DNA of 5,297 nt from Rickettsiales bacterium (GCA_947424995.1 CANDYO010000141.1:1-5297), one strand, 5' to 3'; positions 1 to 5,297 are shown, numbered from the stretch's first letter. Translations and numbers: made by a program. Notes: generated from the sequence alone by a model not told the origin.

Positions 1-36
1 AAATGCAAGGTCTACCCTAGGGTTGATATCACTCAT
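1..36 (-). CDS. PD-(D/E)XK nuclease family transposase (Rpn-like), N-terminal fragment
   Basis: The minus strand from an ATG at 36-34 reads MSDINPRVDLAF and is still open at the window edge, so only 12 codons are visible. From memory, this matches the conserved start of the PD-(D/E)XK nuclease family putative transposases (Rpn-like, recombination-promoting nucleases), which are highly repeated in Rickettsia and Orientia and continue with a KK-(L/I)-FG motif shortly after. The catalytic core lies outside the window, so neither activity nor completeness can be judged. No strong Shine-Dalgarno sequence precedes the ATG. The call rests on a very short but distinctive peptide; a chance match is possible but unlikely. 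Confidence 0.6.
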   Translation of the reverse strand, partial: MSDINPRVDLAF

Positions 37-333
37 AACACTGTTTCAATTCTATCTATTTTTCTTATACAAACATATAGATGATAATATAACATAAACT
101 ATGGCATTTTACTATGAGAAATCTTTAATGAGGTTCCAACGCCATTCATTGTATAAAATTTGTGAATATAACATATAATGCTGTAATATTACTCTGACGG
201 TTAAAGGTTGGTATTATAGAGCTGCATAAGCGACTTCCTGTTTTTTGAAATAATTTTTGATTTTTTGAGCATTGTACTGTACCCCAGTTAAATAATATCT
301 GAGATTAATTGTCAGATCTTGCATGGTTCTGAG
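37..333. other. Intergenic stretch, no convincing gene
   Basis: This AT-rich stretch lies between the start of the nuclease-type transposase gene and the end of the IS6 remnant. It should contain the promoter of the leftward gene, but the base composition gives many weak -10-like boxes and none stands out. Short reading frames exist on both strands (25 aa on plus from 101; 36 aa on minus from 324). Only the latter has a composition that might be a real peptide or gene remnant. I see no tRNA, terminator or long repeat here. Confidence 0.5.
214..324 (-). CDS. Doubtful 36-aa ORF or gene remnant, unrecognised
   Basis: An ATG at 324-322 opens a 36-codon frame ending in TAA at 216-214. It begins MQDLTINLRYYLTGVQ and ends QEVAYAAL, and is rich in Lys, Tyr and Gln. 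After the stop the same frame is open again for about 37 codons, so it could be a decayed gene with an in-frame stop. The frame is also open upstream into the IS6 terminal repeat, whose insertion may have removed the gene's 5' end. I do not recognise the family. In such AT-rich DNA a frame of this length can arise by chance, hence the low confidence. Confidence 0.2.
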   Translation of the reverse strand: MQDLTINLRYYLTGVQYNAQKIKNYFKKQEVAYAAL

Positions 334-347
334 GGCTCTGTTGCAAA
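334..347 (+). repeat. IS6-family terminal inverted repeat
   Basis: GGCTCTGTTGCAAA marks the outer end of the IS remnant and differs at one position from the 14-bp IS26 repeat as I remember it. The partner repeat is absent because the element is truncated, so the expected 8-bp target duplication cannot be tested. Confidence 0.75.
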
Positions 348-386
348 TTTTAATTCTGCCTGATTTTTAGGAGGTTTTGGTATATT

Positions 387-779
387 TTAACAGGCAAGAA
401 GATTCCTAGTGATAATATCAATTTCACCTTGAATTCCGTTTCCATATTTCCATAACTCAAATCTTCCTTTTTTAAACATTCGAAATAACTCAAATCCTTT
501 TATTGTAGCATAAGCAGTTTTGAAAGACTTAAATCCCAATGTTGGCTTTATCAATCGCTTAAGCTTTCCGTGGTCAGATTCTATTATATTATTGAGGTAT
601 TTTATTCTTCTATGCTCCATATCTCGACTGCATTTACCCTCAGATTTCAGTTCTTCAATCGCCCTAATATAAGTGGGGTTTTTATCAGTATTAATTGAGC
701 TAGGATGATCATATTCTGGAATGGATTTAAGCGCTTTACCCAAAAATCTTTTAGCAGCTTCTATATTTCTTGTTTTGGA
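387..779 (-). pseudogene. IS6-family DDE transposase, C-terminal fragment
   Basis: The fragment starts with SKTRNIEAAKRFLGKALKS, typical of the middle of IS6-family transposases just after the first catalytic Asp region, and runs to a TAA at 387-389. The second catalytic Asp is in INTDKN and the Glu in IIESDHGKLKR, with 34 residues between them, as expected for the D-34-E spacing of this family. The helix-turn-helix and first Asp (usually in a VDETY-like motif) are missing. The upstream reading frame runs into the Tn3-like inverted repeat, where it gives two foreign codons and then a TAG at 788-786. A TTG at 743 would give a 118-aa product, but the protein would be inactive. About 130 codons of a family protein of roughly 230 aa remain. 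Confidence 0.85.
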
Positions 780-810
780 CCAGTGCTAAGAACAAGGGTG
801 TTTGGGACAT
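780..810 (+). repeat. Left terminal inverted repeat of Tn3-like transposon
   Basis: Read inward it starts CCAGTGCTAAGAACAAGGG and ends GTTTGGGACAT. Its reverse complement matches 4596-4626 at 29 of 31 positions. One further mismatch and then GG (777-778) also match outward, so the edge is uncertain by about 3 bases. The match does not continue inward except for a GAA after four mismatches, which would bring the repeat to the usual Tn3-family length of 38 bp. It lacks the GGGG outer end common in the family. The recombinase stop codon lies only 7 bases inside it. Confidence 0.8.
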
Positions 811-817
811 TACGGAA

Positions 818-1528
818 TCAGATTGGAAAATCTTTAATCTTTTTTTCATACTCAGGTTGGCAATCTCCGAGTGATAATTTTGAGTATATCTCAAGTGATT
901 GTCGACTATCATGGCCAGAGTAAGGCTGGATTAATGCGTCATCTACGCCCCTTTTCTTCATCCAAGTAAACAGAAAATGTCTTAATGTATGAGGAGATAT
1001 AGAATGTTCTATTCCAGCTTCTTTTGTATAATTCATTAATATTTTTCTGATGCCTCGATCGGAATACGCCTTCTTCCAACTCGATTCAAATAAATATTTT
1101 GCATCATTTTTTTTCGCGTTTTCTAGATGCACAGCTAATATTTCCTTAAATGAATTAGGAAACGGAACTATTCTATCTTTTTTACCCTTACCTTGGACCA
1201 CTTTTATTTGGCAATTATCTAAATCTATGTCAGATATTTTTATATTTACTAGTTCAGAAACTCTCACCCCAGTATAAAGCAATGTTTTAATCATGACTAC
1301 ATGCTTCATATTTCTGGATTTCCATACAGTGTTGTAAAATTTATTGATTTCATCTTCTGTAGGTACATATGGCAACTTCCGCTCGATACCGCTCTTTACC
1401 TCTACATCAAGATTTTGCCGTATATGACGAAATAACTCTCTTAAGTAGTTATAATCAGGTTTTTCTACTTTAAGATGTTTGCAAAAAAATTTTGCTTTTT
1501 CTCTAACTGGTGTACGTATTAATGTCAT
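818..1528 (-). CDS. Tyrosine recombinase, probable TnpI-type cointegrate resolvase
   Basis: A 236-aa tyrosine (phage-integrase family) recombinase. All catalytic residues are present, numbered from this ATG: Arg89 in TGVRVSEL, Lys114 in GKGKKDR, His180 and Arg183 in SPHTLRH, His206 in SGHDS, and the nucleophile Tyr215 in EIYSKL. The first 45 residues are a short helical part that stands for the core-binding domain, making the protein shorter than TnpI of Tn4430 (about 284 aa) or XerC/D (about 300). A TTG at 1540 would add four residues (MIII) and overlap the tnpA stop as TTGA; the ATG at 1528 lies 8 bases after that stop. Either way translation is probably coupled to tnpA. Inferred role: resolving transposition cointegrates at a site within the element. 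A general XerC/D-like integrase is the alternative. Confidence 0.85.
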   Translation of the reverse strand: MTLIRTPVREKAKFFCKHLKVEKPDYNYLRELFRHIRQNLDVEVKSGIERKLPYVPTEDEINKFYNTVWKSRNMKHVVMIKTLLYTGVRVSELVNIKISDIDLDNCQIKVVQGKGKKDRIVPFPNSFKEILAVHLENAKKNDAKYLFESSWKKAYSDRGIRKILMNYTKEAGIEHSISPHTLRHFLFTWMKKRGVDDALIQPYSGHDSRQSLEIYSKLSLGDCQPEYEKKIKDFPI

Positions 1529-1536
1529 AATAATAA

Positions 1537-4476
1537 TCAAATAATCCCAATTGACAAGCGTGTACTAAAATCTAACGGAAAAATCCCATAAGGATTTATA
1601 TGACCCGAGAATAATGGTGTTAACGCCCTATAATCTTCAGGCGTAAATCTATTTTGCCAATGTGACTGGGATAATATTTGTTGAATAATCAGAGTATTGA
1701 TATATACCATACATACCTGCAACAAATGTAAACATAACACTGATAATTCCTGATCTTCAATATTGTTTGTTGCAATTTGACCAAGTTTACCATAGAAAAT
1801 AAAATCCATTACACTATTGAGACGTTCAACAACATTTAGTCCTTCATTAATTTCAATACGCAACTCTTCTGAAGCTAAATATTTACACAAGAATATAGTT
1901 TTATTAGCTTTACCCAGTTCTACCAATGCCTTATATACTGGGTGAGTATAATTATTATTACTGAATCTTTTGATTAATACAGATGGCTCTACAATCCCTA
2001 GTTTTAGAGCAACCATATGTTTTACGATGCCATCATAATTATCCTCTATTAATTGCCAATTAATGCTTCCTTTTAGGATTTCTACAATATTTTGATATTT
2101 GTTTTTATCTTCAGAATCAACATAATATAATTTTTGCTTATTGATTGCCTTTAGTCGTGGATATAGGGCAAAATGTAGTAAATAACCAACAGCAAAACCT
2201 ATCACGCTTTGGCCATGAGTATCTACAAATACACGATTCATATCCATGTCTGTATCATGATCAATAATGCCTTTTATCATGCTACCTACTTCTGACGAGC
2301 TGCAATCTTTTAGCTGCGAGTAAATACATAATGATTTCTTATCAACATGCCAATAAATCATTACTCCTTTCTTGCCATAACGAAAATGCCATTCGCTCAT
2401 TAGATTTTGATCCCAAGCAAACAGGTGAGTTGAATCACATGCTACCGTTGTAGTGGCTTCCCCCCAAACATCAGGGTCACGTATTTTTAGAACGTTATTA
2501 ACCAGTATACGAATAGCATTCCTAATATTTACAGCATTAATATGGCGCTTTTTTACATAGCGTAAATCACTATAATTAACATCATCATTAGCGATACTAA
2601 TCCTTTTTAATCCAGTGTTGCTGCCAATACCAAATATGCATAATAGTAATCTTTTTTGTAGATCAGAGCTATTGAGGTTACTACCTTTTCCAATAGTTTC
2701 AAGCGTCTTGGTAAAATTAATTCTTAGATCACATTCTTTTAAAATATCAATTAAGTGTATGCTCGAGTATTTATTATTTATTTCTTGCTGTAGCTTAACA
2801 ATATTATCAGGTTCATCTTGCGGATCTGAAGGCGTCAGTTTTATATTGTTACTAACCTTGCTTTTATTGATTTGTACAAGGGGATTATTAGGGATATTGG
2901 CATTTAATGCATCTAAGCCCAGTTTCAGTAAAGTCTTGCATTCTGTTACAAACTCCTTACCTTCCAACGGTAAATCTAGTAATTTATAATATGATTCTCG
3001 TTTTTCAGTAAAGTCCTTTGGTAAGTCTTTATTTGGGTTTCTGTAGCGGTAACTTTTATCAACCCAAATAGCTTTAAAACCAAGAAGTTCTTTAAGCTGT
3101 TCTAGCACAGCTAGTTCATAATTATATTTGTTTATCCGCAACTGACCTTTTTCTACTGTAACTGTTATATTATACCAGTTCTGGGGCACCACCCCGCTTA
3201 GTGGCGGTATATTAATATAGTAAGCTAAATCTGATTCATTCCAGTATTCATTGATAAAACGCATCGCATTTAAGATAGGTTTATAATCAAAATGATCTTC
3301 TGACATTTGCAATGTTCTCAAAATGCTAAGTAAGCTGGCCCTATTGCCATAAGCATAGGTTGTATGCATTTTCTCTCGCACCTGATCCTGATACCACTTA
3401 CTACCTCGATGTTGTAGATCCTCAATTACTGCTTCTAGCTTATCCTTTGACACTACGGGATAAATCTTCTCCTCAATAATAGCTTTTGGATTCTTTGCAT
3501 TTAGTACAGCCAACTTTTCTAGAATATCAAACTTTCCATCAACACGCTTAACTTCCTGAAGAATATAACAATCCACACGCTTTTCTGCACCAGATCTCAT
3601 CTTTTTAACTAGTTTAATCATTGTATCTGTTAAAGAATCCAACAATAGCTCGAGTCTGATACGACAGAATATCGCTATGGTGGCATACTTTATAGGGGTG
3701 GTAAAATCTAGAATATTGCTAGGCGCAAATGCCATTACACGTTCATAATATTTAAATAATAATTTTCTGTCTACCACATCTATAATAGGGTCAGATAATT
3801 TAATTTGACTTAGTAAATTAATTTTATCTATGGCTCCCTCAATATTTTTAATTTTTGCTCCTGCGATATCTTTTTTAAGTTCAGATAATTCTATAACCTC
3901 ACGGTCTTCATCATTATCTTTGGTAAGAATGCGATCTATTAGAAGAAGATTTTCTTGACTTAAATTATCAAATATTTTACCAAAAAACTGTTGTTCGAAT
4001 TTTTGGTTAGCTAACAAGATGTAATTTTCTAATTGTTTGGTACTAACAATTCCTATCTTATTTTTGACAAAATATGTACGGGTTTGTTCAAGTAGTACTG
4101 AGTCCGAAAGATGAATTGGTATCAAATTATCTACGAGATAATTGATTGCTAATGCGATATCTTCAGCATTTGCTACGCGATATCCTAAATATTGCCTGAT
4201 ATCCTGACGATATTTTTTAGCATTTCGTCCTGACAAATCGAATGTACCAATAAATACTGGATCAATATCTAAATTTTTAGCCACTTGCAATATTAGTTGT
4301 GATGAAATAGTCAATTTCCCAATCAACGGAAATTGAGTATATATTTTAAAGAAGCTTAACATTATGCCAAAAGTTAGTTGATTAGTTTTGCCTTTCTTCT
4401 TTTGACATAAAGTGAGATCTTCTAATGATAAATTATATTGCATTTTATTGGTTCCTAGAACTCCCAGTGTCGGCAT
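1537..4476 (-). CDS. tnpA: Tn3-family transposase TnpA
   Basis: A 979-aa protein, close to the usual 950-1000 aa of Tn3-family transposases, which cut the element ends and drive replicative transposition through a cointegrate. The N-terminal part (about 12-170, YNLSLEDLTLCQKKKG onward) matches the family's DNA-binding DUF4158 region. The C-terminal DDE domain (about 590-965) carries Asp681 in TVACDSTH, Asp752 in FVDTHGQS and Glu884 in NVVERLN, and ends with LTPLFSGHINPYGIF, a typical C-terminal motif. No frameshift or stop interrupts it. The ATG at 4476 follows an in-frame TAA. An ATG at 4443 (968 aa) has a better ribosome site, AGGA nine bases upstream, and fits the predicted promoter better, so it may be the true start. 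Compared with Tn3 TnpA about 15-20 N-terminal residues are missing before the YNLS motif. The tyrosine recombinase gene follows at once. Confidence 0.93.
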   Translation of the reverse strand: MPTLGVLGTNKMQYNLSLEDLTLCQKKKGKTNQLTFGIMLSFFKIYTQFPLIGKLTISSQLILQVAKNLDIDPVFIGTFDLSGRNAKKYRQDIRQYLGYRVANAEDIALAINYLVDNLIPIHLSDSVLLEQTRTYFVKNKIGIVSTKQLENYILLANQKFEQQFFGKIFDNLSQENLLLIDRILTKDNDEDREVIELSELKKDIAGAKIKNIEGAIDKINLLSQIKLSDPIIDVVDRKLLFKYYERVMAFAPSNILDFTTPIKYATIAIFCRIRLELLLDSLTDTMIKLVKKMRSGAEKRVDCYILQEVKRVDGKFDILEKLAVLNAKNPKAIIEEKIYPVVSKDKLEAVIEDLQHRGSKWYQDQVREKMHTTYAYGNRASLLSILRTLQMSEDHFDYKPILNAMRFINEYWNESDLAYYINIPPLSGVVPQNWYNITVTVEKGQLRINKYNYELAVLEQLKELLGFKAIWVDKSYRYRNPNKDLPKDFTEKRESYYKLLDLPLEGKEFVTECKTLLKLGLDALNANIPNNPLVQINKSKVSNNIKLTPSDPQDEPDNIVKLQQEINNKYSSIHLIDILKECDLRINFTKTLETIGKGSNLNSSDLQKRLLLCIFGIGSNTGLKRISIANDDVNYSDLRYVKKRHINAVNIRNAIRILVNNVLKIRDPDVWGEATTTVACDSTHLFAWDQNLMSEWHFRYGKKGVMIYWHVDKKSLCIYSQLKDCSSSEVGSMIKGIIDHDTDMDMNRVFVDTHGQSVIGFAVGYLLHFALYPRLKAINKQKLYYVDSEDKNKYQNIVEILKGSINWQLIEDNYDGIVKHMVALKLGIVEPSVLIKRFSNNNYTHPVYKALVELGKANKTIFLCKYLASEELRIEINEGLNVVERLNSVMDFIFYGKLGQIATNNIEDQELSVLCLHLLQVCMVYINTLIIQQILSQSHWQNRFTPEDYRALTPLFSGHINPYGIFPLDFSTRLSIGII

Positions 4477-4487
4477 TTATTTATGCC
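4472..4487. promoter_or_regulatory. Small palindrome at the tnpA start, possible operator
   Basis: GGCAT and ATGCC (4472-4476 and 4483-4487) form a perfect 5-bp inverted repeat around an AT-only 6-base centre. It covers the upstream ATG and lies just downstream of the candidate -10 box, a place where a bound protein would block tnpA transcription. The recombinase encoded by the element is a possible binder, as TnpI of Tn4430 binds near its own promoter. Its shortness means chance is not excluded. Confidence 0.25.
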
Positions 4488-4516
4488 AATCTATCCTGTA
4501 AAACTAATTATTGCAA
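4488..4516 (-). promoter_or_regulatory. Candidate sigma70-type promoter of tnpA
   Basis: On the minus strand TTGCAA (4516-4511) and TAGATT (4493-4488) are separated by 17 bases. Transcription would start near 4480-4476, at or just before the upstream ATG, which favours use of the ATG at 4443. The call is a consensus match by eye in AT-rich DNA and is therefore tentative. Confidence 0.35.
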
Positions 4517-4595
4517 TGTTTTCTTTTATCAAAAACCCATAAAGTATCTACATTATGTTTTTCGGTACTTCTAAAAACTAAAAATTCCTTCGCCG

Positions 4596-4626
4596 ATGTC
4601 CCAAACACCCTCGTTCTTAACACTGG
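4596..4626 (-). repeat. Right terminal inverted repeat of Tn3-like transposon
   Basis: Read inward on the minus strand it starts CCAGTGTTAAGAACGAGGG and ends GTTTGGGACAT, matching the left repeat with two differences (C/T and A/G). It lies about 120 bases upstream of the first tnpA ATG, so the space between holds the tnpA promoter region. Confidence 0.8.
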
Positions 4627-4849
4627 GCCTAGTAATGCTTGGCTAGATTCTTTAGATAAGAAGAATGTATCTCAAATGAATAGACTGAAAGATCAGCAAA
4701 TAATAGAAACTGATAAAACAATAGAAATGCATCTAAATATGCATAGGAGAGAATTTGAGGAGCTTAAATTAATAAACCACGCAATTGATCCTAAAATCCT
4801 TAAATTTGAACTCCAAACCCTTCCAATAGTGGGGTATAATGAGCTATGA
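4627..4849 (+). pseudogene. Orphan gene fragment between two transposon ends, unrecognised
   Basis: The plus strand is open for about 74 codons from the right inverted repeat to a TGA at 4847-4849. The peptide includes AWLDSLDKKNVSQMNRLKD and ends TLPIVGYNEL. It is hydrophilic, rich in Lys, Glu, Asp and Leu and probably helical, which looks more like real coding sequence than chance. The open frame extends left to an ATG at 4511, but that part lies inside the transposon (across its inverted repeat) and is probably not original. The right end stops exactly at the GGGG of the next element. The fragment is best read as part of a host or plasmid gene cut on both sides. I do not recognise its family. 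Confidence 0.35.
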
Positions 4850-4887
4850 GGGGTTCTCGGAAAAAAGGTACCGATTTTCTCGCATAG
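4850..4887 (+). repeat. Probable terminal inverted repeat of a second Tn3-family element
   Basis: The 38 bases start GGGGTTCTCGGAAAAAAGG and end CTCGCATAG, the pattern of Tn3-family repeats (outer GGGG, a central CGGAAAA-like block, inner CGCTAAG-like end, total 38 bp). It faces right, towards the 3' end of a second tnpA, which is where such a repeat is expected. Only one end is in the window, so no partner confirms it. Another GGGG at 4831 is an alternative outer edge. Confidence 0.4.
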
Positions 4888-4888
4888 T

Positions 4889-4924
4889 GCCTCAAGGCCT
4901 GTGCGGATAAGGCTTGTAGAGGGC
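4889..4924. other. GC-rich imperfect hairpin
   Basis: CAAGGCCT (4893-4900) pairs with AGGCTTG (4910-4916) with one bulged G. An outer stem of GCCTC (4889-4893) with GAGGGC (4919-4924) overlaps it by one base. No T-run follows on either strand, so it is not a normal terminator. It stands out as GC-rich in AT-rich DNA. It lies between the probable transposon end and the second tnpA, so it may be a recombination site or part of a palindromic repeat. Confidence 0.3.
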
Positions 4925-4960
4925 GTGGTGGTTTTAAAAATGCAAATCTCAATCCTCTGT

Positions 4961-4984
4961 AACCCTATTGCGTCCAGGGTTTTT
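4961..4984 (+). terminator. Possible rho-independent terminator for plus-strand transcripts
   Basis: AACCCT (4961-4966) and AGGGTT (4976-4981) form a 6-bp stem with a 9-base loop, and a run of five T (4980-4984) overlaps the stem end. It would stop transcripts coming from the left, such as any through the orphan fragment, before they run antisense into the second tnpA. The stem is short, so the call is weak. In the minus direction no T-run follows. Confidence 0.35.
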
Positions 4985-5014
4985 GTCTAGTTACCATTTT
5001 CGCAAGGTAGATTT

Positions 5015-5297
5015 TTACTTTTTTCGTACCTTTTTCTGTGCCACAACTACCATATGATTAAGATTTCCTACAAGCTGCTCAATAAGAGATTCCATATTAG
5101 GGAGTTCCATGTTAGATAGAAACTCATATTTTCCAACTAAGCTTATATGTTGCCAGGCAACAGGTGATAATCTAATAATTTGTTTGCATTGCTCTAGCAT
5201 ATTTTTGCTTCGGCAATATTCATATAGGCTTGATAAAAGATATGCGTTGTAGAATATGATACATATTGCAATTAATCTCGCGCATTCATTGTTGATT
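5015..5297 (-). CDS. tnpA: Second Tn3-family transposase, C-terminal part (5' end beyond window)
   Basis: The frame is open from the window edge (first full codon 5296-5294) to a TAA at 5017-5015, giving 93 residues. It begins INNECARLIAICIIFYNAYL, which corresponds to the helix after the catalytic Glu in Tn3-type transposases (the VTNAIVLWNTVYL-like stretch). Next comes IIRLSPVAWQHISLVGKYEF, the family's C-terminal LSPLGWEHINLTGDY-like motif. A Lys-rich tail, AQKKVRKK, ends it. The Met at 5200 is internal, not the start. It shares the orientation of the complete tnpA but is distant in sequence (SPVAWQHISLVGKY versus TPLFSGHINPYGIF). The catalytic residues lie outside the window, so activity is unknown. 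Confidence 0.8.
   Translation of the reverse strand, partial: INNECARLIAICIIFYNAYLLSSLYEYCRSKNMLEQCKQIIRLSPVAWQHISLVGKYEFLSNMELPNMESLIEQLVGNLNHMVVVAQKKVRKK

Larger units (their letters stand above)
334..779 (-). mobile_element. IS6-family insertion sequence, 3' remnant
   Basis: One end is preserved: GGCTCTGTTGCAAA at 334-347 closely resembles the terminal inverted repeat of IS6/IS26-type elements (IS26 has GGCACTGTTGCAAA). About 40 bases inside it is the stop codon of an IS6-type transposase read on the minus strand. Transposase similarity runs to about 779 and stops exactly where the inverted repeat of the neighbouring Tn3-like transposon starts, so the 5' half and the other terminal repeat are missing. 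No N-terminal IS6 sequence appears on the far side of that transposon. The remnant cannot move on its own. Confidence 0.8.
780..4626 (-). mobile_element. Tn3-family transposon with tnpA and tyrosine recombinase
   Basis: The unit is bounded by near-identical inverted repeats at 780-810 and 4596-4626 and holds only two genes, both on the minus strand: a full-length Tn3-type transposase and a tyrosine recombinase. There is no serine resolvase (TnpR) and no passenger gene. The closest known layout is Tn4430 and relatives, where a TnpI tyrosine recombinase resolves the cointegrates made by replicative transposition, but there tnpI precedes tnpA while here it follows. Both genes look intact, so the element may be active. 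No matching 5-bp target duplication is visible at the flanks (775-779 versus 4627-4631, or shifted by a few bases), which suggests rearrangement after insertion. Confidence 0.8.
4850..5297 (-). mobile_element. End of a second Tn3-family transposon, partial
   Basis: This end piece holds a GGGG-starting repeat-like sequence, about 127 non-coding bases with two hairpins, and the 3' end of a Tn3-type tnpA running off the right edge. The protein differs clearly from the complete TnpA in this window, and so does the repeat, so it is a separate element. In the family tnpA usually ends near a terminal repeat, which supports the boundary. The spacing of about 130 bases is longer than the usual few tens. 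Confidence 0.5.

Noticed and set aside
14..23. Perfect palindrome ACCCTAGGGT
   Set aside because: It is part of the codons for NPRV in the nuclease-transposase start, with no sign of a regulatory role.
101..178. 25-aa plus-strand ORF starting MAFYYEKSLM
   Set aside because: Very short, no ribosome site, no recognisable family; expected by chance in AT-rich DNA.
705..923. 72-aa plus-strand ORF
   Set aside because: It runs antisense over the IS6 remnant, the inverted repeat and the recombinase 3' end; chance frame.
1050..1277. 75-aa plus-strand ORF
   Set aside because: Antisense to the recombinase gene, whose catalytic motifs fix the real strand.
2615..2989. 124-aa plus-strand ORF with a leucine-rich, membrane-like sequence
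   Set aside because: Entirely antisense to the middle of tnpA; the hydrophobic look comes from the complement of Lys/Asn/Glu codons.
4511..4626. 5' part of a 112-aa plus-strand ORF
   Set aside because: It lies across the tnpA promoter region and the right inverted repeat, so it is an accidental extension of the fragment that starts after the repeat.
4831..4834. Alternative GGGG start for the second element's repeat
   Set aside because: Starting at 4850 gives a better 38-bp repeat ending in CGCATAG; kept only as a possible alternative.
4862..5035. Inverted copies of AAAAAGGTAC at 4862-4871 and 5026-5035
   Set aside because: Only 10 bp, half of it an A-run, and the second copy is inside the tnpA2 coding end; not the element's partner repeat.
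1..5297. CRISPR array, tRNA/rRNA genes, toxin-antitoxin or defence genes
   Set aside because: No regularly spaced repeats, RNA gene motifs or such protein families were seen on either strand.

Overview
The window is an AT-rich stretch made almost entirely of mobile-element DNA. The best fit is a rickettsial genome or plasmid (Rickettsia or a close relative). The main clue is the peptide MSDINPRVDLAF at the left edge, which reads like the start of the PD-(D/E)XK nuclease-type transposases that are abundant in Rickettsiales. The IS6-type transposase also resembles rickettsial copies. The assignment comes from memory of these families, not from a search.

Layout from left to right. (1) 1-36, minus strand: the first 12 codons of a probable PD-(D/E)XK nuclease family transposase, cut by the window edge. 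(2) 37-333: mostly non-coding, with one doubtful 36-aa reading frame. (3) 334-779: the 3' part of an IS6-family insertion sequence, with one terminal repeat and about 130 codons of transposase including the second D and the E of its DDE triad. It is cut off exactly where the next element begins. (4) About 780-4626: a complete-looking, 3.85-kb Tn3-family transposon with 31-bp terminal inverted repeats (29/31 identical), a 979-aa TnpA with a full D-D-E triad, and, just downstream, a tyrosine recombinase with all catalytic residues. The recombinase probably resolves cointegrates, as TnpI does in Tn4430; no serine resolvase is present. (5) 4627-4849: an orphan gene fragment of about 74 codons. (6) 4850-5297: the probable end of a second, different Tn3-family transposon. 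It has a GGGG-starting terminal-repeat-like sequence, two hairpins, and the C-terminal 93 residues of another TnpA, cut by the right edge.

All recognised coding sequence is on the minus strand; only the orphan fragment reads on plus. tnpA and the recombinase form one transcription unit with overlapping or nearly touching ends, and a candidate promoter lies upstream of tnpA. The region looks like nested insertions: the Tn3-like unit abuts a truncated IS6 copy with no matching target duplication, and a second Tn3-like element lies just beyond. I see no defence system, CRISPR array, RNA gene or cargo gene. The most unusual point is the arrangement of the tnpA plus tyrosine-recombinase transposon.
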